DNA of 64,000 nucleotides, taken from contig NC_081409.1 of the NCBI RefSeq assembly GCF_030272615.1, forward strand, positions 614,774,755-614,838,754. The letters run 5' to 3'. The position numbers and the translations under genes were made by a program. The notes beneath the pieces were generated by a model. It worked only from the letters and a program-made list of their open reading frames with translations, was not told the origin of the DNA and made no database searches. Source of the stretch: Cryptomeria japonica (Eukaryota; Streptophyta; Pinopsida; Cupressales; Cupressaceae). Below, in pieces: positions 34,014-50,009 of the stretch. Each line of letters starts with the position of its first letter. The first letter of the stretch is position 1.

Positions 34014-35460
34014 ATTTTAGTCCATACAAAACCTTTCCTTACCAAATGTATTAGTTTATTGCAATTGGAAGTAGGGTTGAGAAAACTTAGGATTTTATCC
34101 CATGGAGGGATTCTTCCTAAAATATTTAAGTAGAATTTGCTTTAAAAAAAAGATTTTTTAAAGTAGGTGGTCCCTTGAATTTTGTATTACAATTCAAGCT
34201 TAAATGTTTAAGCTCCAAAATTTATGTAAGTTGGTGGTCTCATTCATTTTGTTATTTAGCATATTCAATTCACGAGTAAATAAATATAAAAAACCAAAAA
34301 ACTAATTGATAAAATTGAATAACTTAAGATGCTTGATTAGTGGCAACGAAAAAAGCCTAAGTTGACATAGAAATTTCTATTACCTTTTCCACCCGCTCAA
34401 ATCTGCAGTCCTAAAAAGTAGGGGCTACTATTTTCTAGCAAAAGATCCCAATTAATCATGTTCCAAATTATTTTTAAATTCATGGAACCTCCGGCTCCTT
34501 AAAAATATATCCTGAATCCCCCCTCATGAAACCCCACCCTTACCCATGTCTTTTACCCTCCATATTGCTTATTGCCTTCTTGCTTACACAAATGTTTATT
34601 CTCAATCTTCATGATCTCTTGAATGTCTTATTTTCTTCATTCACAAATCTTTTTCTTGTTTTTCCCACTGGGTTAGAATAACAAAGTTGCCACTCACTAA
34701 GACAAATCAAATTTTACAGAAATCGACAACTTGATATAGAGAAAATAGTTCCGTTGAGTTTCCCAAGGTGTACAATATATGAATCAAGATTAACATGTTG
34801 TCAACAACAATTTCACTTGGTGCAAGTTGACGAGAGGCCAACACTATACACAAAGGGTAGTACTACAAGACTTGTTTGCCTAGTGCTTAATATATCAAAA
34901 AGCTTAAAACATCGAGAAATATCTCCCCAAAACCAGCTCCACTTGTTGATGAGAGTTGACAAGCTGCCAACTACACAAAGTAAATGATAGTTGAAAATTT
35001 TAACTTTAGAGAAATTTAATCATATTGTCCCACAATTAAATTTAAATTTTGAGGCTCTTAATCCATGACAACACCACTCATTAGGGGAAGAGCACTAGTA
35101 GTCGTCATAGCTAGCTTCATGCACCCATAGATCCTAAATGGTTAATCAGATTTTGAAAAAAAAAACTGGTTGTCTTCATATGCGACTTAACTACTTAAAC
35201 CTATTGATCTAGATTCTGGGTAGTAACAATCCAATCTCTACGAGTTGTTATGTGTCGAAAGGTCAAAAAGTGGTTATTTTAAAGTGTCACTCGATACTTG
35301 ACCTCTTTTGGGCCAATACCAACACACGAAAAGGCCAATATCCATTTATAAAATACCTAAAAAACTAATATGTTTTTCACCTTTTTATGAAAAAAAATTA
35401 ACATAAAAATTTTATGTTATGCATATTATTAAAAATACATTGAATATAAAAATGTTTAAA
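34014..35460. other. unassigned region right of the family T array
   Basis: About 1.4 kb with no long frame, no recognisable protein fragment and no LTR end. Local similarity between TTGACGAGAGGCCAAC (34827) and TTGATGAGAGTTGACAAG (34948) is the only internal repetition noticed. It may be host intergenic DNA or an old repeat. Confidence 0.4.
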
Positions 35461-35492
35461 ATGGGTGGTCAAAAAAAATGTTGACCACCCAT
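35461..35492. repeat. small perfect inverted repeat
   Basis: ATGGGTGGTC (35461-35470) and GACCACCCAT (35483-35492) form a 10-bp stem with a 12-base A-rich loop. It marks the start of the repeat-rich stretch that follows. Confidence 0.7.
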
Positions 35493-35510
35493 AACCCCCT
35501 TCTCGCGTAT

Positions 35511-35590
35511 GCATTATGGGCCCATGTGGCATGAACTCCCACTATCTTTTTTGCCCTAAAAACTTAGGGAAATGAAGATTGTTTGTGGCC
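35511..35590. repeat. left copy of an ~80-bp repeat flanking the tandem array
   Basis: The sequence CATTATGGGCCCATGTGGC, then GAACTCCC and TTTTTTGCCCTAAAAAC, recurs at 37461-37539. Part of it is also duplicated locally at 35590-35632. The two copies bracket the 120-bp tandem repeats. Confidence 0.75.
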
Positions 35591-35744
35591 CGCTATCTTT
35601 TTTGCCTCAAAACTTAGGGAAATGAAGATCTTTTGTGGTCGTTTTGTTTACTCGTCGTCGAATCTCCTCCATTTCTCCTCTGCAACCTTTCGTTGACTCT
35701 CCTCCATTTTGACTTTGTGCTCCCAAGTAATGGTCGTACTCTTC

Positions 35745-35868
35745 CTCCTTGCATATTGGATGTCCAATGATGGTTTTTCTCCTTCACAGTTGCATTATGC
35801 TTTGTCTATTGATGATTTCTTTGTATGTGGTTTAGGGTTTCATTTCAATGCTCTGTTACAGTTTAATA
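35745..35868. repeat. ~125-bp segment repeated at 42607-42730
   Basis: CATATTGGATGTCCAA, then GCATTATGCTTTGT and TTTCTTTGTATGTGG, match the right-hand copy over about 125 bp with scattered changes. Removing the solo LTR at 37951-42169 puts the copies about 2.6 kb apart. Confidence 0.75.
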
Positions 35869-37300
35869 ATGCTGAAATCCTCACATGGAATGGCAAAACA
35901 ATTGATTATCTCTTCATTTTCTTCAAAACCCCTTCATTATTTTTCATTTCATTTTATGGTTGCGTTGTTAAATGGTGTTTCTCTATTTATAATGTCGAAA
36001 TCCTCACATGGAATGGCAAAACAATTGATTATCTCTTCATTTTCTTCAAAACCCCATCATTATTTATCATTTCATTTTATGGGTGCAATGTTAAATGGTG
36101 TCTCTCTATTTATAATGCCAAAATCATTACAGTGAATGCAAAAACAATTGATAATTGTTCATAATTGTTCGAAACCCCTTCATTATTTATCATTTCATTT
36201 TATGGGTGCATTGTTAAATGGTGTATCTATGTTTATAATGTCAAAATCATTATAGTGAATGCAAAAAAAATTGATTATTGTTCATAATTGTTCGAAACCC
36301 ATTCATTATTTATCATTTCATTTTATGGGTGCACTATTAAATGGTGTCTCTCTATTTATAATGTCGAAATCCTTACAATGTGCAAAAAAAATTGATTATT
36401 GTTCATAATTGTTCGAAACCCCTTCATTATTTATCACTTCATTTTATGGGTGCGTTGTTAAATGGTGTCTCTTTGTTTATAATGTTGAAATCACTATAGT
36501 GAATGCAAAAAAAATTGATTATTATTCATAATTGTTTGAAACCCCTTCACTATTTATCATTTCATTTTATGGGTGCCCTGTTAAATGGTGTCTCTCTGTT
36601 TATAATGCTGAAATTCTTACAGTGAATGCAAAAAAAATTGATTATTGTTCATAATTGTTCGAAACCCCTTCATTATTTATCATTTCATTTTATGGGTGCA
36701 TTGTTAAATGGTGTCTCTCTATTTATAATGTCGAAATCATTACAGTGAATGCAAAAAAAATTGATTATTGTTCATTATTGTTTGAAACCCCTTCATTATT
36801 TATTTTCATTTTATGGGTGCGATGTTAAATGGTGTCTCTTTGTTTATAATGTCGAAATCCTTACAGTGAATGCAAAAAATATTGATTATTGTTCATAATT
36901 ATTTGAAAACCCTTCATTATTTATCATTTCATTTTATGGGCACACTGTTAAATGATGTCTCTTTGTTTATAATGTTGAAATCCTTACAGTGAATGAAAAA
37001 AAAATTGATTATTGTTCATAATTGTTTGAAACCCCTTCATTATTTATCATTACAATAATGTGTACATTGTTAAATGGTGTCTTTCTATTTATAATGTCGA
37101 AATCATTACAGTGAATGCAAAAAAAATTGATTATTGTTCATAATTGTTAGAAACCCCTTCATTATTTATCATTTCATTTTATGGGTGCATTGTTAAATGG
37201 TGTCTCTCTGTTTATAATGTCAAAATCATTATAGAGAATACAAAAAAGATTGATTATTGTTCATAATTATTCGAAACCCCTTCATTATTTATCATTACAA
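35860..37300. repeat. ~120-bp tandem repeat array, about 12 copies
   Basis: Successive units contain TTCATTATTTATCATTTC, TTTTATGGGTGC, TTAAATGGTGTCTCT and TTTATAATGTCGAAATC, recurring every 120-122 bp. An A-rich run (GCAAAAAAAATTGATTATTG) is in most units. The first two units differ most. Open frames through it (35709-36164) follow the repeat and show no codon constraint, so I do not call a gene. Confidence 0.85.
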
Positions 37301-37350
37301 TAATGTGTATGCCTGATACTAGCTATAAGGTTGTTGTCCTCATATATATA

Positions 37351-37351
<1 letters not shown>

Positions 37352-37393
<42 letters not shown>

Positions 37394-37427
37394 CTGTGTG
37401 TGTGTGTGTGTGTATGTGTGTGTGTGT
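37352..37427. repeat. compound microsatellite (CA)n-TATATA-(TG)n
   Basis: About 35 bp of CA is followed by ATATATAT and about 33 bp of TG, so the two halves are complementary and could form a hairpin or cruciform. Confidence 0.85.
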
Positions 37428-37460
37428 TATTGTCGACATAGAACAACCTTCACACATACA

Positions 37461-37539
37461 CATTATGGGCCCACGTGGCACGAACTCCCGCTATATTTTT
37501 TGCCCTAAAAACATAGAGAAATGAATATTTTTTGTGGCA
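37461..37539. repeat. right copy of the ~80-bp flanking repeat
   Basis: Partner of 35511-35590. It has GGGCCCACGTGGCACGAAC, including a CACGTG core, where the left copy has CATGTG. Confidence 0.75.
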
Positions 37540-37950
37540 TTTTCATTGTTTGCTTTGCCTTCAATTTGTTAATATACTCATTGTAAATAATATTATTAGG
37601 CATACACTATATTACTTCCAATAAATTTCATATGAGAAATACAACATCATTCAATCATTAGTCATTTGACAAATGAATCTGCATCTTAATACAATATCTG
37701 CATTTGTTTTTTCATCATTTATCTCAATGGCATTGAGGGTTTCATTTCAATGATCTGTCTCTATATATATTTATACAAGCACACACAGTAGCATTTTTAT
37801 TTTGTTGAAAGATGTTCAATGGTGGAATTGTTCACTATCTAATAGACTATCAGCAATATCCAATTTTCAATCACATCACAGTTACATATTTTACTCCCGC
37901 ATCTCATGCTTTTAGTTTGTCTCCTTGTTATATATAGTTTACACACACAC
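37540..37950. other. unassigned AT-rich spacer
   Basis: No gene or element end is visible before the solo LTR. It ends in a short CA run, which is the insertion target of that LTR. Confidence 0.4.
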
Positions 37951-42270
<4,320 letters not shown>

Positions 42271-42362
42271 ATGTATATGTATATATATTCATGTATATGT
42301 ATACATGAAGAAACACACACAATAGCATAATATGTTCTATAATGATGGTTGTTTCGAGTTAT

Positions 42363-42424
42363 GTGGCTATATGGTTATTGTCTATATAAATGTATATGTA
42401 TATGGACAATAACCATATAGCCAC
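42363..42424. repeat. perfect 20-bp palindrome with 22-base loop
   Basis: GTGGCTATATGGTTATTGTC (42363-42382) is exactly complementary in reverse to 42405-42424. The AT-rich loop is 42383-42404. A third, related copy, CTATATGGTTATTGTCCA, occurs at about 42731. It could be a small hairpin element or the inverted junction of a local duplication. Confidence 0.85.
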
Positions 42425-42606
42425 AAAACTTCTTGTAATCAACAACAGTTTCCTTATTCAAGGGTGCTCATTCAAATTGGTACACACTAAATAACTAAAT
42501 TCCTTCTACAGTCAATGTTAAATGTTATAAATCTTTCAAATTAAATTATACTATTTTTCAGTAAACCAGCATTTCTTTCAATTTAATCATTGTAAATAAT
42601 ATTACC

Positions 42607-42730
42607 AGTCATATTGGATGTCCAAAGATGATTTATGCTCCTTCGTAGCTACATTATGCTTTGTATATTGACAATTTCTTTGTATGTGGTTTACAGTTTC
42701 ATTTCAATGCTCTCTTACAGTTTAATGTGC
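42607..42730. repeat. right copy of the segment at 35745-35868
   Basis: It is followed here by ATATGGTTATTGTCCACACAC, not by the 120-bp repeats, so the copies diverge at the point where the tandem array begins on the left. Confidence 0.75.
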
Positions 42731-42774
42731 CTATATGGTTATTGTCCACACACACACATACATACATACATATA

Positions 42775-42832
42775 TTGTGTGTCTGTGTCTGTGTCTGTGT
42801 CTGTGTTTGTGTCTGTTTCTGTGTCTGTGTGT
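42775..42832. repeat. (TGTGTC)n-type microsatellite
   Basis: About 58 bp of TGTGTC repeats with a few TT or TC changes. Frames through it are low-complexity. Confidence 0.85.
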
Positions 42833-43690
42833 GTAGAAGAAAACTGAACAATTTGAAGCAATGGAGGACTGCATATTTAATATGACATGACCGACTATTT
42901 CCCACAAAAATTCAAATTTGAAAATAGCTAGCTACCACAATTGAATGCATTGCACATTATAATTATATTAGAAGATAGAATTTTCCATGTCACTTTCATT
43001 GCAATCCAATTCATCACATATTTCTGAGTTCTAAAAATTCCATTTGCACATTCCTTATGTAACTATTTGTTTGCAATATGTATGTATGTTATACATATGC
43101 ATATGTATGTATGTATGTATATATGCATATGTGCAATTCTATGTACATGTGCATATGTATGTAGGTGGAAATGTATATGTATGTACTTATGCATTTGAAT
43201 ATGTATGTATGAATGTGTAAGGATTGTATGCATGTTGTCAAATGTTAAAGACGGTCAAAAATGTGTAATGCATTCAATAATGTATGGATGGTTTGTTGTT
43301 ACAATGTTACGCTACCCTCGATTATTACTATTTTTTGCAGGCGTACTAGAGCATCGAGGGAAGAACCATACTTGTGGAAGATCATCGTATAAATGTAAAT
43401 GTGTTTATTAACACACTTCAATTCTTTGGAGATTATGCCTTTAATGCTTACATTTTATATTAATTTGTGTAGATATCTTAGGTAGATATGCATATCTTAT
43501 TAAATGTGTTTCTTAACACACTTTAATTTGTTTTGCATTTTGTTGTGATTGTTATGGCAGGCAATAAGCTAGGAGTCACTATGTCAAAGATAACAATCCT
43601 TCCTCTCAAGTAAAGTTAATATGACTTTACTTTGGCAATGATCTACTAGACAATGCAATTTGTGATTTGTTTGCGTTTCAATTTATGAAT
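42833..43690. other. unassigned spacer with GTAT-rich tracts
   Basis: It contains ATGTATGTATGTAT-type runs at about 43078-43205 and no convincing gene. TTTTTTGCAGGCGTACTAGAGC near 43331 resembles a splice acceptor followed by exon-like sequence, but no frame extends from it. The last bases adjoin the gypsy 1 LTR. Confidence 0.35.
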
Positions 43691-44828
43691 TGTGTATACA
43701 CATAAAAATGGCTATGAGCGATTAAATAAATATTTAATATTTATTTAATAATTATTCTTCTATTAAATAGTTAATTTGAAAAGATTAATTTATTTAATTC
43801 ATTTTTTGTGTCTTTCTATTAATTGAAATATTTTATTAATTAATTCATCTATCCTATTCCTCTAATTAATTAAATATCTAATATTTAATTATTCTTCTAA
43901 TCAGTTAATTAAATATCTCATATTTAATTATTTCCTTCAATCAATTAAATATCTAATATTTAATGGTTATTCTTCTATCCTATAGTCTCAAATATTAAAT
44001 GATTTAATTTCATTTCCAACTCACCCTCCATCTCCACTTCATCTTCCCTTTGCCAACTCATCCATCATGTGGCTAAGGAAATTAATATTTCTTAAATATT
44101 AATTCATCATTTATCTCCAACCTCCAAACTTAATGAAATATTGTGTACGTACACATATTTCATAACCTCCTTCTATATTCTCTCCAACACCCCCTACATC
44201 TTAGGAAGGACTTGAGTCCACTTGTCCTCTCATGCCTAAATCTTCTCCAACCATCCCTAGATTCCCTCAATTAACAACCCAGTCAAGGTGAGATGAGTGA
44301 CACTTGTCTTCTCCTTCCCCCTTTCTCCCAACCTTCACCTTTGCTCACGGCCATCCAAATCTGCAGATCTGATCATGACCATTGATCTGAGCCACATCAT
44401 CTTATCCTCTCAAAGTCTATAAAATCAAGAGCTTCAGTTGAGAGAGAGTTAGACTTCAAGTGAATTTGCAAGCCAAATCATTTGTAAAACTTATGCATCT
44501 GTGAGTTTTAATCTTGAAGCAAATAGCAATTAGCATTTTAGTATAATCATTTTAGCATAATCATTTAGCATTGCATATCATAGCATTTGTGAACTATCAG
44601 TTATCAGTCCATTCTTCAAATGGAGTGCTTGTCTAAGAGCACAACATCTACAACCAGGAACAGTGGATTTAGGACACAATGAGACATAAATCATGAAGGT
44701 AATAATAGTATTTTTATTTCATATAGTTTCATTGGTTAAGTTTGGATTTCCTGTAGCATTTCCATTGGTATTTTGTGAAACTAACTTGTTGCAGGTAGCA
44801 TTCTGAGGATAAAATTCAAGTCGACACA
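43691..44828 (+). repeat. 5' LTR of gypsy element 1
   Basis: The right end is well set by GTCGACACA followed directly by the primer site. The left end at TGTGTATACACA is my best choice, because AT-rich U3-like sequence starts there; no second LTR is available to confirm it. A TATA box lies at 44417-44425. U3 is rich in ATTTAATTA motifs. Confidence 0.6.
44417..44425 (+). promoter_or_regulatory. TATA box of gypsy 1 LTR
   Basis: CTATAAAAT follows CTCTCAAAGT and precedes GAGAGAGAGTTAGAC, a typical plant core promoter layout. Transcription would begin near 44450. Confidence 0.6.
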
Positions 44829-44831
44829 TTT

Positions 44832-44848
44832 TGGCACCCATCGTGGGG
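44832..44848 (+). promoter_or_regulatory. primer-binding site of gypsy 1
   Basis: TTTTGGCACCCATCGTGGGG starts right after the LTR end ACA. It closely resembles the TGGCGCCCACCGTGGGG sites of plant gypsy elements. I do not assign the tRNA. Confidence 0.75.
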
Positions 44849-44929
44849 CTCATGGACCTCGCATATACCTTTAAAAATCTCGCAAAAGTAAAATTAATGC
44901 ATTTGTAATGCAGATTCACGCATGTGTGA

Positions 44930-45250
44930 ATTCTGATAGCACTTTTGTTCAATAGGTTAGCGCATTTGCATCACAGGTTAGCGTATTTGCATCGTAGTTT
45001 TATCGCATTTGCATTGCAGGTTAACGCATATGTCATGTAGGTTAGCACTTTTGTCTGAAAATCTGCACGTTTGCATTACAAGTTAACACTTTTGTCCTCT
45101 AGGTTAGCGCACTTGTTAAAGAAGTCACACTTTTGAGTCCACAGAGCATCGCTTTTGTAGGGCAGGTTAGTGCTTTTGCTCTGAAGATTAGCGCTTTTGA
45201 GGTGAAAGATAACGCTTTTGTTAGAATAGCACTTTTGTTTGCAACTGACA
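44930..45250 (+). repeat. degenerate ~21-23 bp minisatellite in the gypsy 1 leader
   Basis: About 14-15 units share the core GCGCNTTTG followed by ~7 variable bases and CAGGTTA or equivalent. Examples are GCGCATTTGCATCACAGG, GCGTATTTGCATCG and GCGCTTTTGAGGTG. The array begins about 100 bp after the primer site, where packaging or dimerisation signals are expected in retroelement RNA. Confidence 0.8.
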
Positions 45251-47134
45251 TAATTTTCTTGCAGGTCTGAATGTCCCAGAACTAAAAATTTTCAAACTAT
45301 TGACATACATGTGCAGGATTGTGTTTAAGGCAAATTTTATGCATTTCCTCACCTAGTTAATTAAAATCCCTATTTTGGAAAGTAATATATCATGTCTTGC
45401 TCATTTAGTCTAACTAAGGGGATAAATTGACAGCATGCAACTTACATTTTGAGTAACTTCTCTAAAATAGTTGCACGTAGACTTTTAAAAAGTCTAAAAT
45501 AAACACCATGCTTGTTGGAGCAACATCTCCAAATAGAGGATAGATCACATTGCTATGGAAAGTTATAAAGAGCACTTATATTATGTGTCTCAAAAGTGGT
45601 AGGTATATGCTCTCCCCTTAATTGGGTGATCAAAAAGATAAACCCACTCTTTTATGCGTTCTTTACTTTCAAGCAATTAAATCCTTTAGAGGGCCTACCT
45701 TCTCAAGCTGCCTTGAGGGGACCAATGAAAGGGGAACAACCTAAAGTGGAAACGGGCTAATATCGAGTCCTTCCAATCCACTCTAAATAAATCATGTTTG
45801 TGACGAAAGTCCCAAACAACATGTGCTGATAAGTTCATACCAATATGTTTCCCCATAAACCCTATGGAGCATAACCTCTATAAGCTGGGAACCTTCTATA
45901 TTTACAGAGCTGAAAGTGTCGCATGTATGGCCACATGACCGGAAGCCTTTACTAAAAACCACTTGTACTAGTTGCCAAAATCCTTCTAGTTGTTGGTGCA
46001 GGAGGTCGGACCTCTGAAGCGGCTCACACACATACGATTCTTAGTAGAGATATAAAGTTTGTCATGGGGATTTTTCAAAGAAACTGGTGCTTGGCTGCCC
46101 CGGACAAGTGAGTGCCAAGGGTGGAGCCAATGGGCTCAAGCATCTAAATATTCGCTTTGAATAGTGTAGCCTCGGGGGAGACCCCATGTGAGATTCAGCA
46201 ACTATTATCTCAGCCTACCATAATATTTGTACTTGTTTGTTCATTTTGTTTATTAAACATTGTGTCTTCTATGTCTGTAACATGTTCCAAATGCTCAAAA
46301 ATTGAAGAAAATTATCATCTACGAGTGAGCAAAAATCCAACAAATTGCTGAAAAAATTGATCAAAAGGGTAATACAAAGGAATTCCAACATTTGAAACAC
46401 CAGATCAAACTAAAGTATCAAAACACCAATATCGAAATACTTCTTGAGTAGATTTGTCTCTAAACCATCACGTATTTTCAAACTAGCTCAACAACTGGGT
46501 CGCTAATCCAACAGGCTATTCCCATAAGGTTTCTATAAGCATAAACATTCAACAAGCTATTGATTAAAACATCTTAAGTGCAAAAAAATCAACATCATTG
46601 TTAAGTCTCTCATCAGGGTAATCAAATCCTCTATCACGAAGCTTGATCAATTTATCCTATGTTCATAATCCTGGATATATCTTTCCTATTTTGAACCTAG
46701 GTTATATCAAAATCAGAATTGCACCAACATTGGAATCAAACAAACTTGTAAATTGTCAGATGCTTATATGACTTTTAAGTATCACCTTAAGAAAAGCAAA
46801 CCCAGTTATAAAGCTACTCAGAAAAGAATAAGATTCTTGTATATCAATCGCAAGATCTTATTAAAACATAGGACATTCCTACACCGTTTTCGTCACTACT
46901 TACGTGGTTGCGGTACAAAGTTTGACGGAGAAATTTTGCAAGGACGTGTTTTTCAACAAAGAGACGCTTTATCACAACGAACAAACAATAGCGGTAAAAT
47001 CAACAAAGCATATCTTCCTAAACCAATAATCACCTATTGACTTTGTCCTTTGGAAATTTCAAAAAAATTGAAATAATCACATGCTAGTTTGGACTAGAGC
47101 TTAATACGAACAACTGAGAAAACAATAAAAACAA
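45251..47134 (+). other. gypsy 1 untranslated leader
   Basis: About 1.9 kb between the minisatellite and the Gag start. GGTGCTTGGCTGCCCCGG and CTCGGGGGAGACCCC-type GC-rich segments at about 46085-46190 stand out. A 95-codon basic frame at 46753-47040 has no match I know and could be a short leader ORF or chance. Confidence 0.5.
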
Positions 47135-48180
47135 ATGGAGGAAGAAGATAATCCTACATTCCAAAATTTTGGGTATACCATTGTTGACGAAGAAGCAGTC
47201 AATAGCACCATTAGAGACCTTGAGCAAGATTTCAAATTTGATAGGCTAATGGAAAAATTGTTGGCAAAGCAAAAAGAGAAATATCTCTTGACGTTGGCAA
47301 AATCTGGAGCTAAACTACCACAAGAGTTTAACATAGAAAGCTTGAAACAAGATACGGAGGCAAGTAACACCCAAAACATAGATGATCCAAATAATGAAGA
47401 TGTGAACAAATAAAGTCATAAAGAGACAAGAAAAGAAAGGGATGACACAAGAAAAGAGCATAGTGATAAAAGAACTTACGAAGAAACAAGGAGAAACTAT
47501 GTGGATAATCCGTTGTTAAATCTTATTCAACAAATACAAACTCTACAACAACAGATGCAAGATATGCAAAATGGAACAAGCTCCAAGAAGTATTCATTGG
47601 AAGATATATGCCCATATCCTTTCGATAAAAATTTGAATATGGTACCATTTCCGCAACATTGTGAGATCCCTAAATATGACAAATACGATGGAAAATCCGA
47701 TCCTCGGGATCACATTAGGGAGTTTTGTACTATGAGCATGGAATTTGCCCATGATGAAACTTACCTTATGCATCTTTTTCCTAGGAATTTAAATGGACAA
47801 TCAATGGAGTGGTTTTCAAGATTACCATCTGGAATCAAATCTTTTGAAGAACTTGTGAATAGATTTATTTCACAATACTCCTACAATATAAGGAATGAGA
47901 TAACAATGATGGATCTATGCAATGTTAAGCAAAAGAATGGTGAATCTTTTATGATCTTCTTACAATGATGGAAACATGTGATTAATAGGTATCCAAGAGA
48001 TGTGCCTGATCAAGAAAAAATGGATATATTCATTGATATTCTTATCAGTGAAATGAGTTATCGACTAAGAATGCAATGTCCTCCCTCCTTTGCCAAGATG
48101 ATCAAGAATGGTCTAAAAATAGAGAACACGATGGTAAAGAAAGGAGAGCTAAAACTTTACAATAATTCCAACAAAAACAA

Positions 48181-48183
<3 letters not shown>

Positions 48184-48216
<33 letters not shown>

Positions 48217-48239
48217 CGACGACGACGACGACGACGACA
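48184..48239 (+). repeat. (AAC)n(GAC)n run coding Asn/Asp
   Basis: About 12 AAC codons switch directly to 7 GAC codons in the Gag frame, between the capsid and the knuckle. A (CAA)n run coding Gln lies 80 bp downstream. These are likely slippage expansions in a disordered linker. Confidence 0.88.
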
Positions 48240-49876
48240 ATGACAAACCCAAGTTCTGGTCAAAGAATAAAAATTTCAGCAATGGAGGAAATAACGATAA
48301 TAGTGCTACAAAACAACAACAACAACAACCAATTTTTAATATATCAAGTCAAATCCCAAGCAATAACAATCCAGAAAATAATAAAACCAAGTCCTTCTCC
48401 AACCCTCAGAGGAAATTCACAAACATTGGAGAACCATTGGAATTAGCTTTAAAAACTCTGATTGCTAACAAATTGATTGTTTTACCAGAAGCAAGAAGTT
48501 ATGAACCACCAGTCAAGCCAAATTGGTGGAATGACAATCATTTTTGCAATTACCATCAGAATAAAGGACACCAAACAAATGATTGTCAAAGATTGAAACA
48601 CCTTATCCAAGATCTAATCGATAATGGAACTATCACAGTGGATAGCCACAAGACAAATGAATCACACCTAGCTTTCAAAACTCCACTTCCAAATTATGAC
48701 ATAGGTGAACCATCCCAATTAAAAGATAACAAAGGAAAAGCCAAAGTGAATTACACTTATACATATGATGATGTGGTAAATGTTATCATTGTTAAAGATA
48801 ATCCATCTTCAGAGCCAATCAATGTTATTACGAGAAGCAAAGAAAAGGTTACCTTTCCAGGTGTAACAAAAGACCCAACATCCACTTCACAACAATACAA
48901 ACTAGTAGAGAAATTACTTTCAATACCCGCTCAAATATCAATTATGAAACTTCTCAAGGTTTCACCTATGCATAGGGAAATTTTAGAGAAAGCTTTAGTG
49001 GAAACAACAGTTTCAAAAGATTTGGATATAGATCAGTTCCAAAACATGGCAGGACAACTTATAGCTCCTCATTGCTTATCATTTTCTGAAAATGATGACA
49101 CGTCCTTACAACATCCTCACAATGCTCCCTTACATGTTGAAGTCGCCATTAATAAAACTCGTGTCAAACGCGTACTCATAGATGGTGGAGCCGACTTAAA
49201 CATTTGTGCATTAAGTTTGATAAAAGCTTTGGGATATTCAGAAAATGCAGTGGACCCGAAGAAGAAAATAACCATTAAGGCTTATGATGAAGAAGAATGT
49301 TCTTCTAAAGGAACAGTTGTGTTACCAATCAAAATAGGACCTGTGGAAAGGAATACATTGTGTCAGGTTTTAGATTTGAACCTCTCTTACAACATTCTTC
49401 TAGGAAGACCATGGATTCACAAAATGGAAGCAGTTCCTTCTACATATCATCAATGTGTAAAATTTCCTCATGAAGGATAAGAGATCACTATAATTGTAGA
49501 TTCTAGTCAATATTGCAATAATTTAAAGCCAACACAAGATACAAGAGTTCCACATAACAGAGAATCAGTATATCCTACCAAATAAATTCAAGAAAAGTTA
49601 TGAGAAACCTTTGAGGAAAAGCTAAAATTAAATGATGAAGGAATGGGAAAATATTTTTTGCATAATTTTCCACTTTCCCCTAAGTCATATGGAAAGCCTA
49701 CAGATATTGAATCAAAGATATTAGAAAGACCAAAAGATATGTTTAAAGGAACATTTGTTAGCATTGGAACTCTTGAAGAAGAAAATGAAGACAAACACAT
49801 TCTTGGTTGGTTGTACAAGGATGAAGATAAAACTATAGCAATAGCAGAAGAAGTTAATATTCCCATAAAACAATAT

Positions 49877-50009
49877 GGAAAAGGTTATGAAATCATGCAA
49901 AAAATGGGATATGAAGGAAAAGAACCAATTGGTAAGCGACATCGAGGTATTTCAGAACCTATTTGTCCATACTCGCAATCCAAAGAGGATAAATCAGGGC
50001 TTGGATATG
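49877..50009 (+). other. G-patch domain in the gypsy 1 polyprotein
   Basis: KGYEIMQKMGYEGKEPIGK, then RGISEPI and SGLGY, follow the G-patch spacing (MGY..G.GIGK...G...P..........GLGY). One Gly of the core GxGIG is replaced (GKEPIG). G-patches bind RNA or activate helicases. A similar domain follows the protease in some plant gypsy elements and in betaretroviruses. Confidence 0.7.

Noticed and set aside
35709-36164. 159-codon frame with internal repeats
   Set aside because: It runs through the 120-bp tandem array, and neighbouring units carry stops and indels, so it is a chance frame.
35860-37300. Possible CRISPR-like array
   Set aside because: Units are contiguous ~120-bp repeats without unique spacers, in plant DNA. 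It is a tandem repeat.
43331-43411. Possible host exon after a TTTTTTGCAG acceptor
   Set aside because: Only a short frame follows and no known protein is seen.
46753-47040. Independent 95-residue basic protein
   Set aside because: It lies in the gypsy 1 leader with no match. I mention it there but cannot support a gene.
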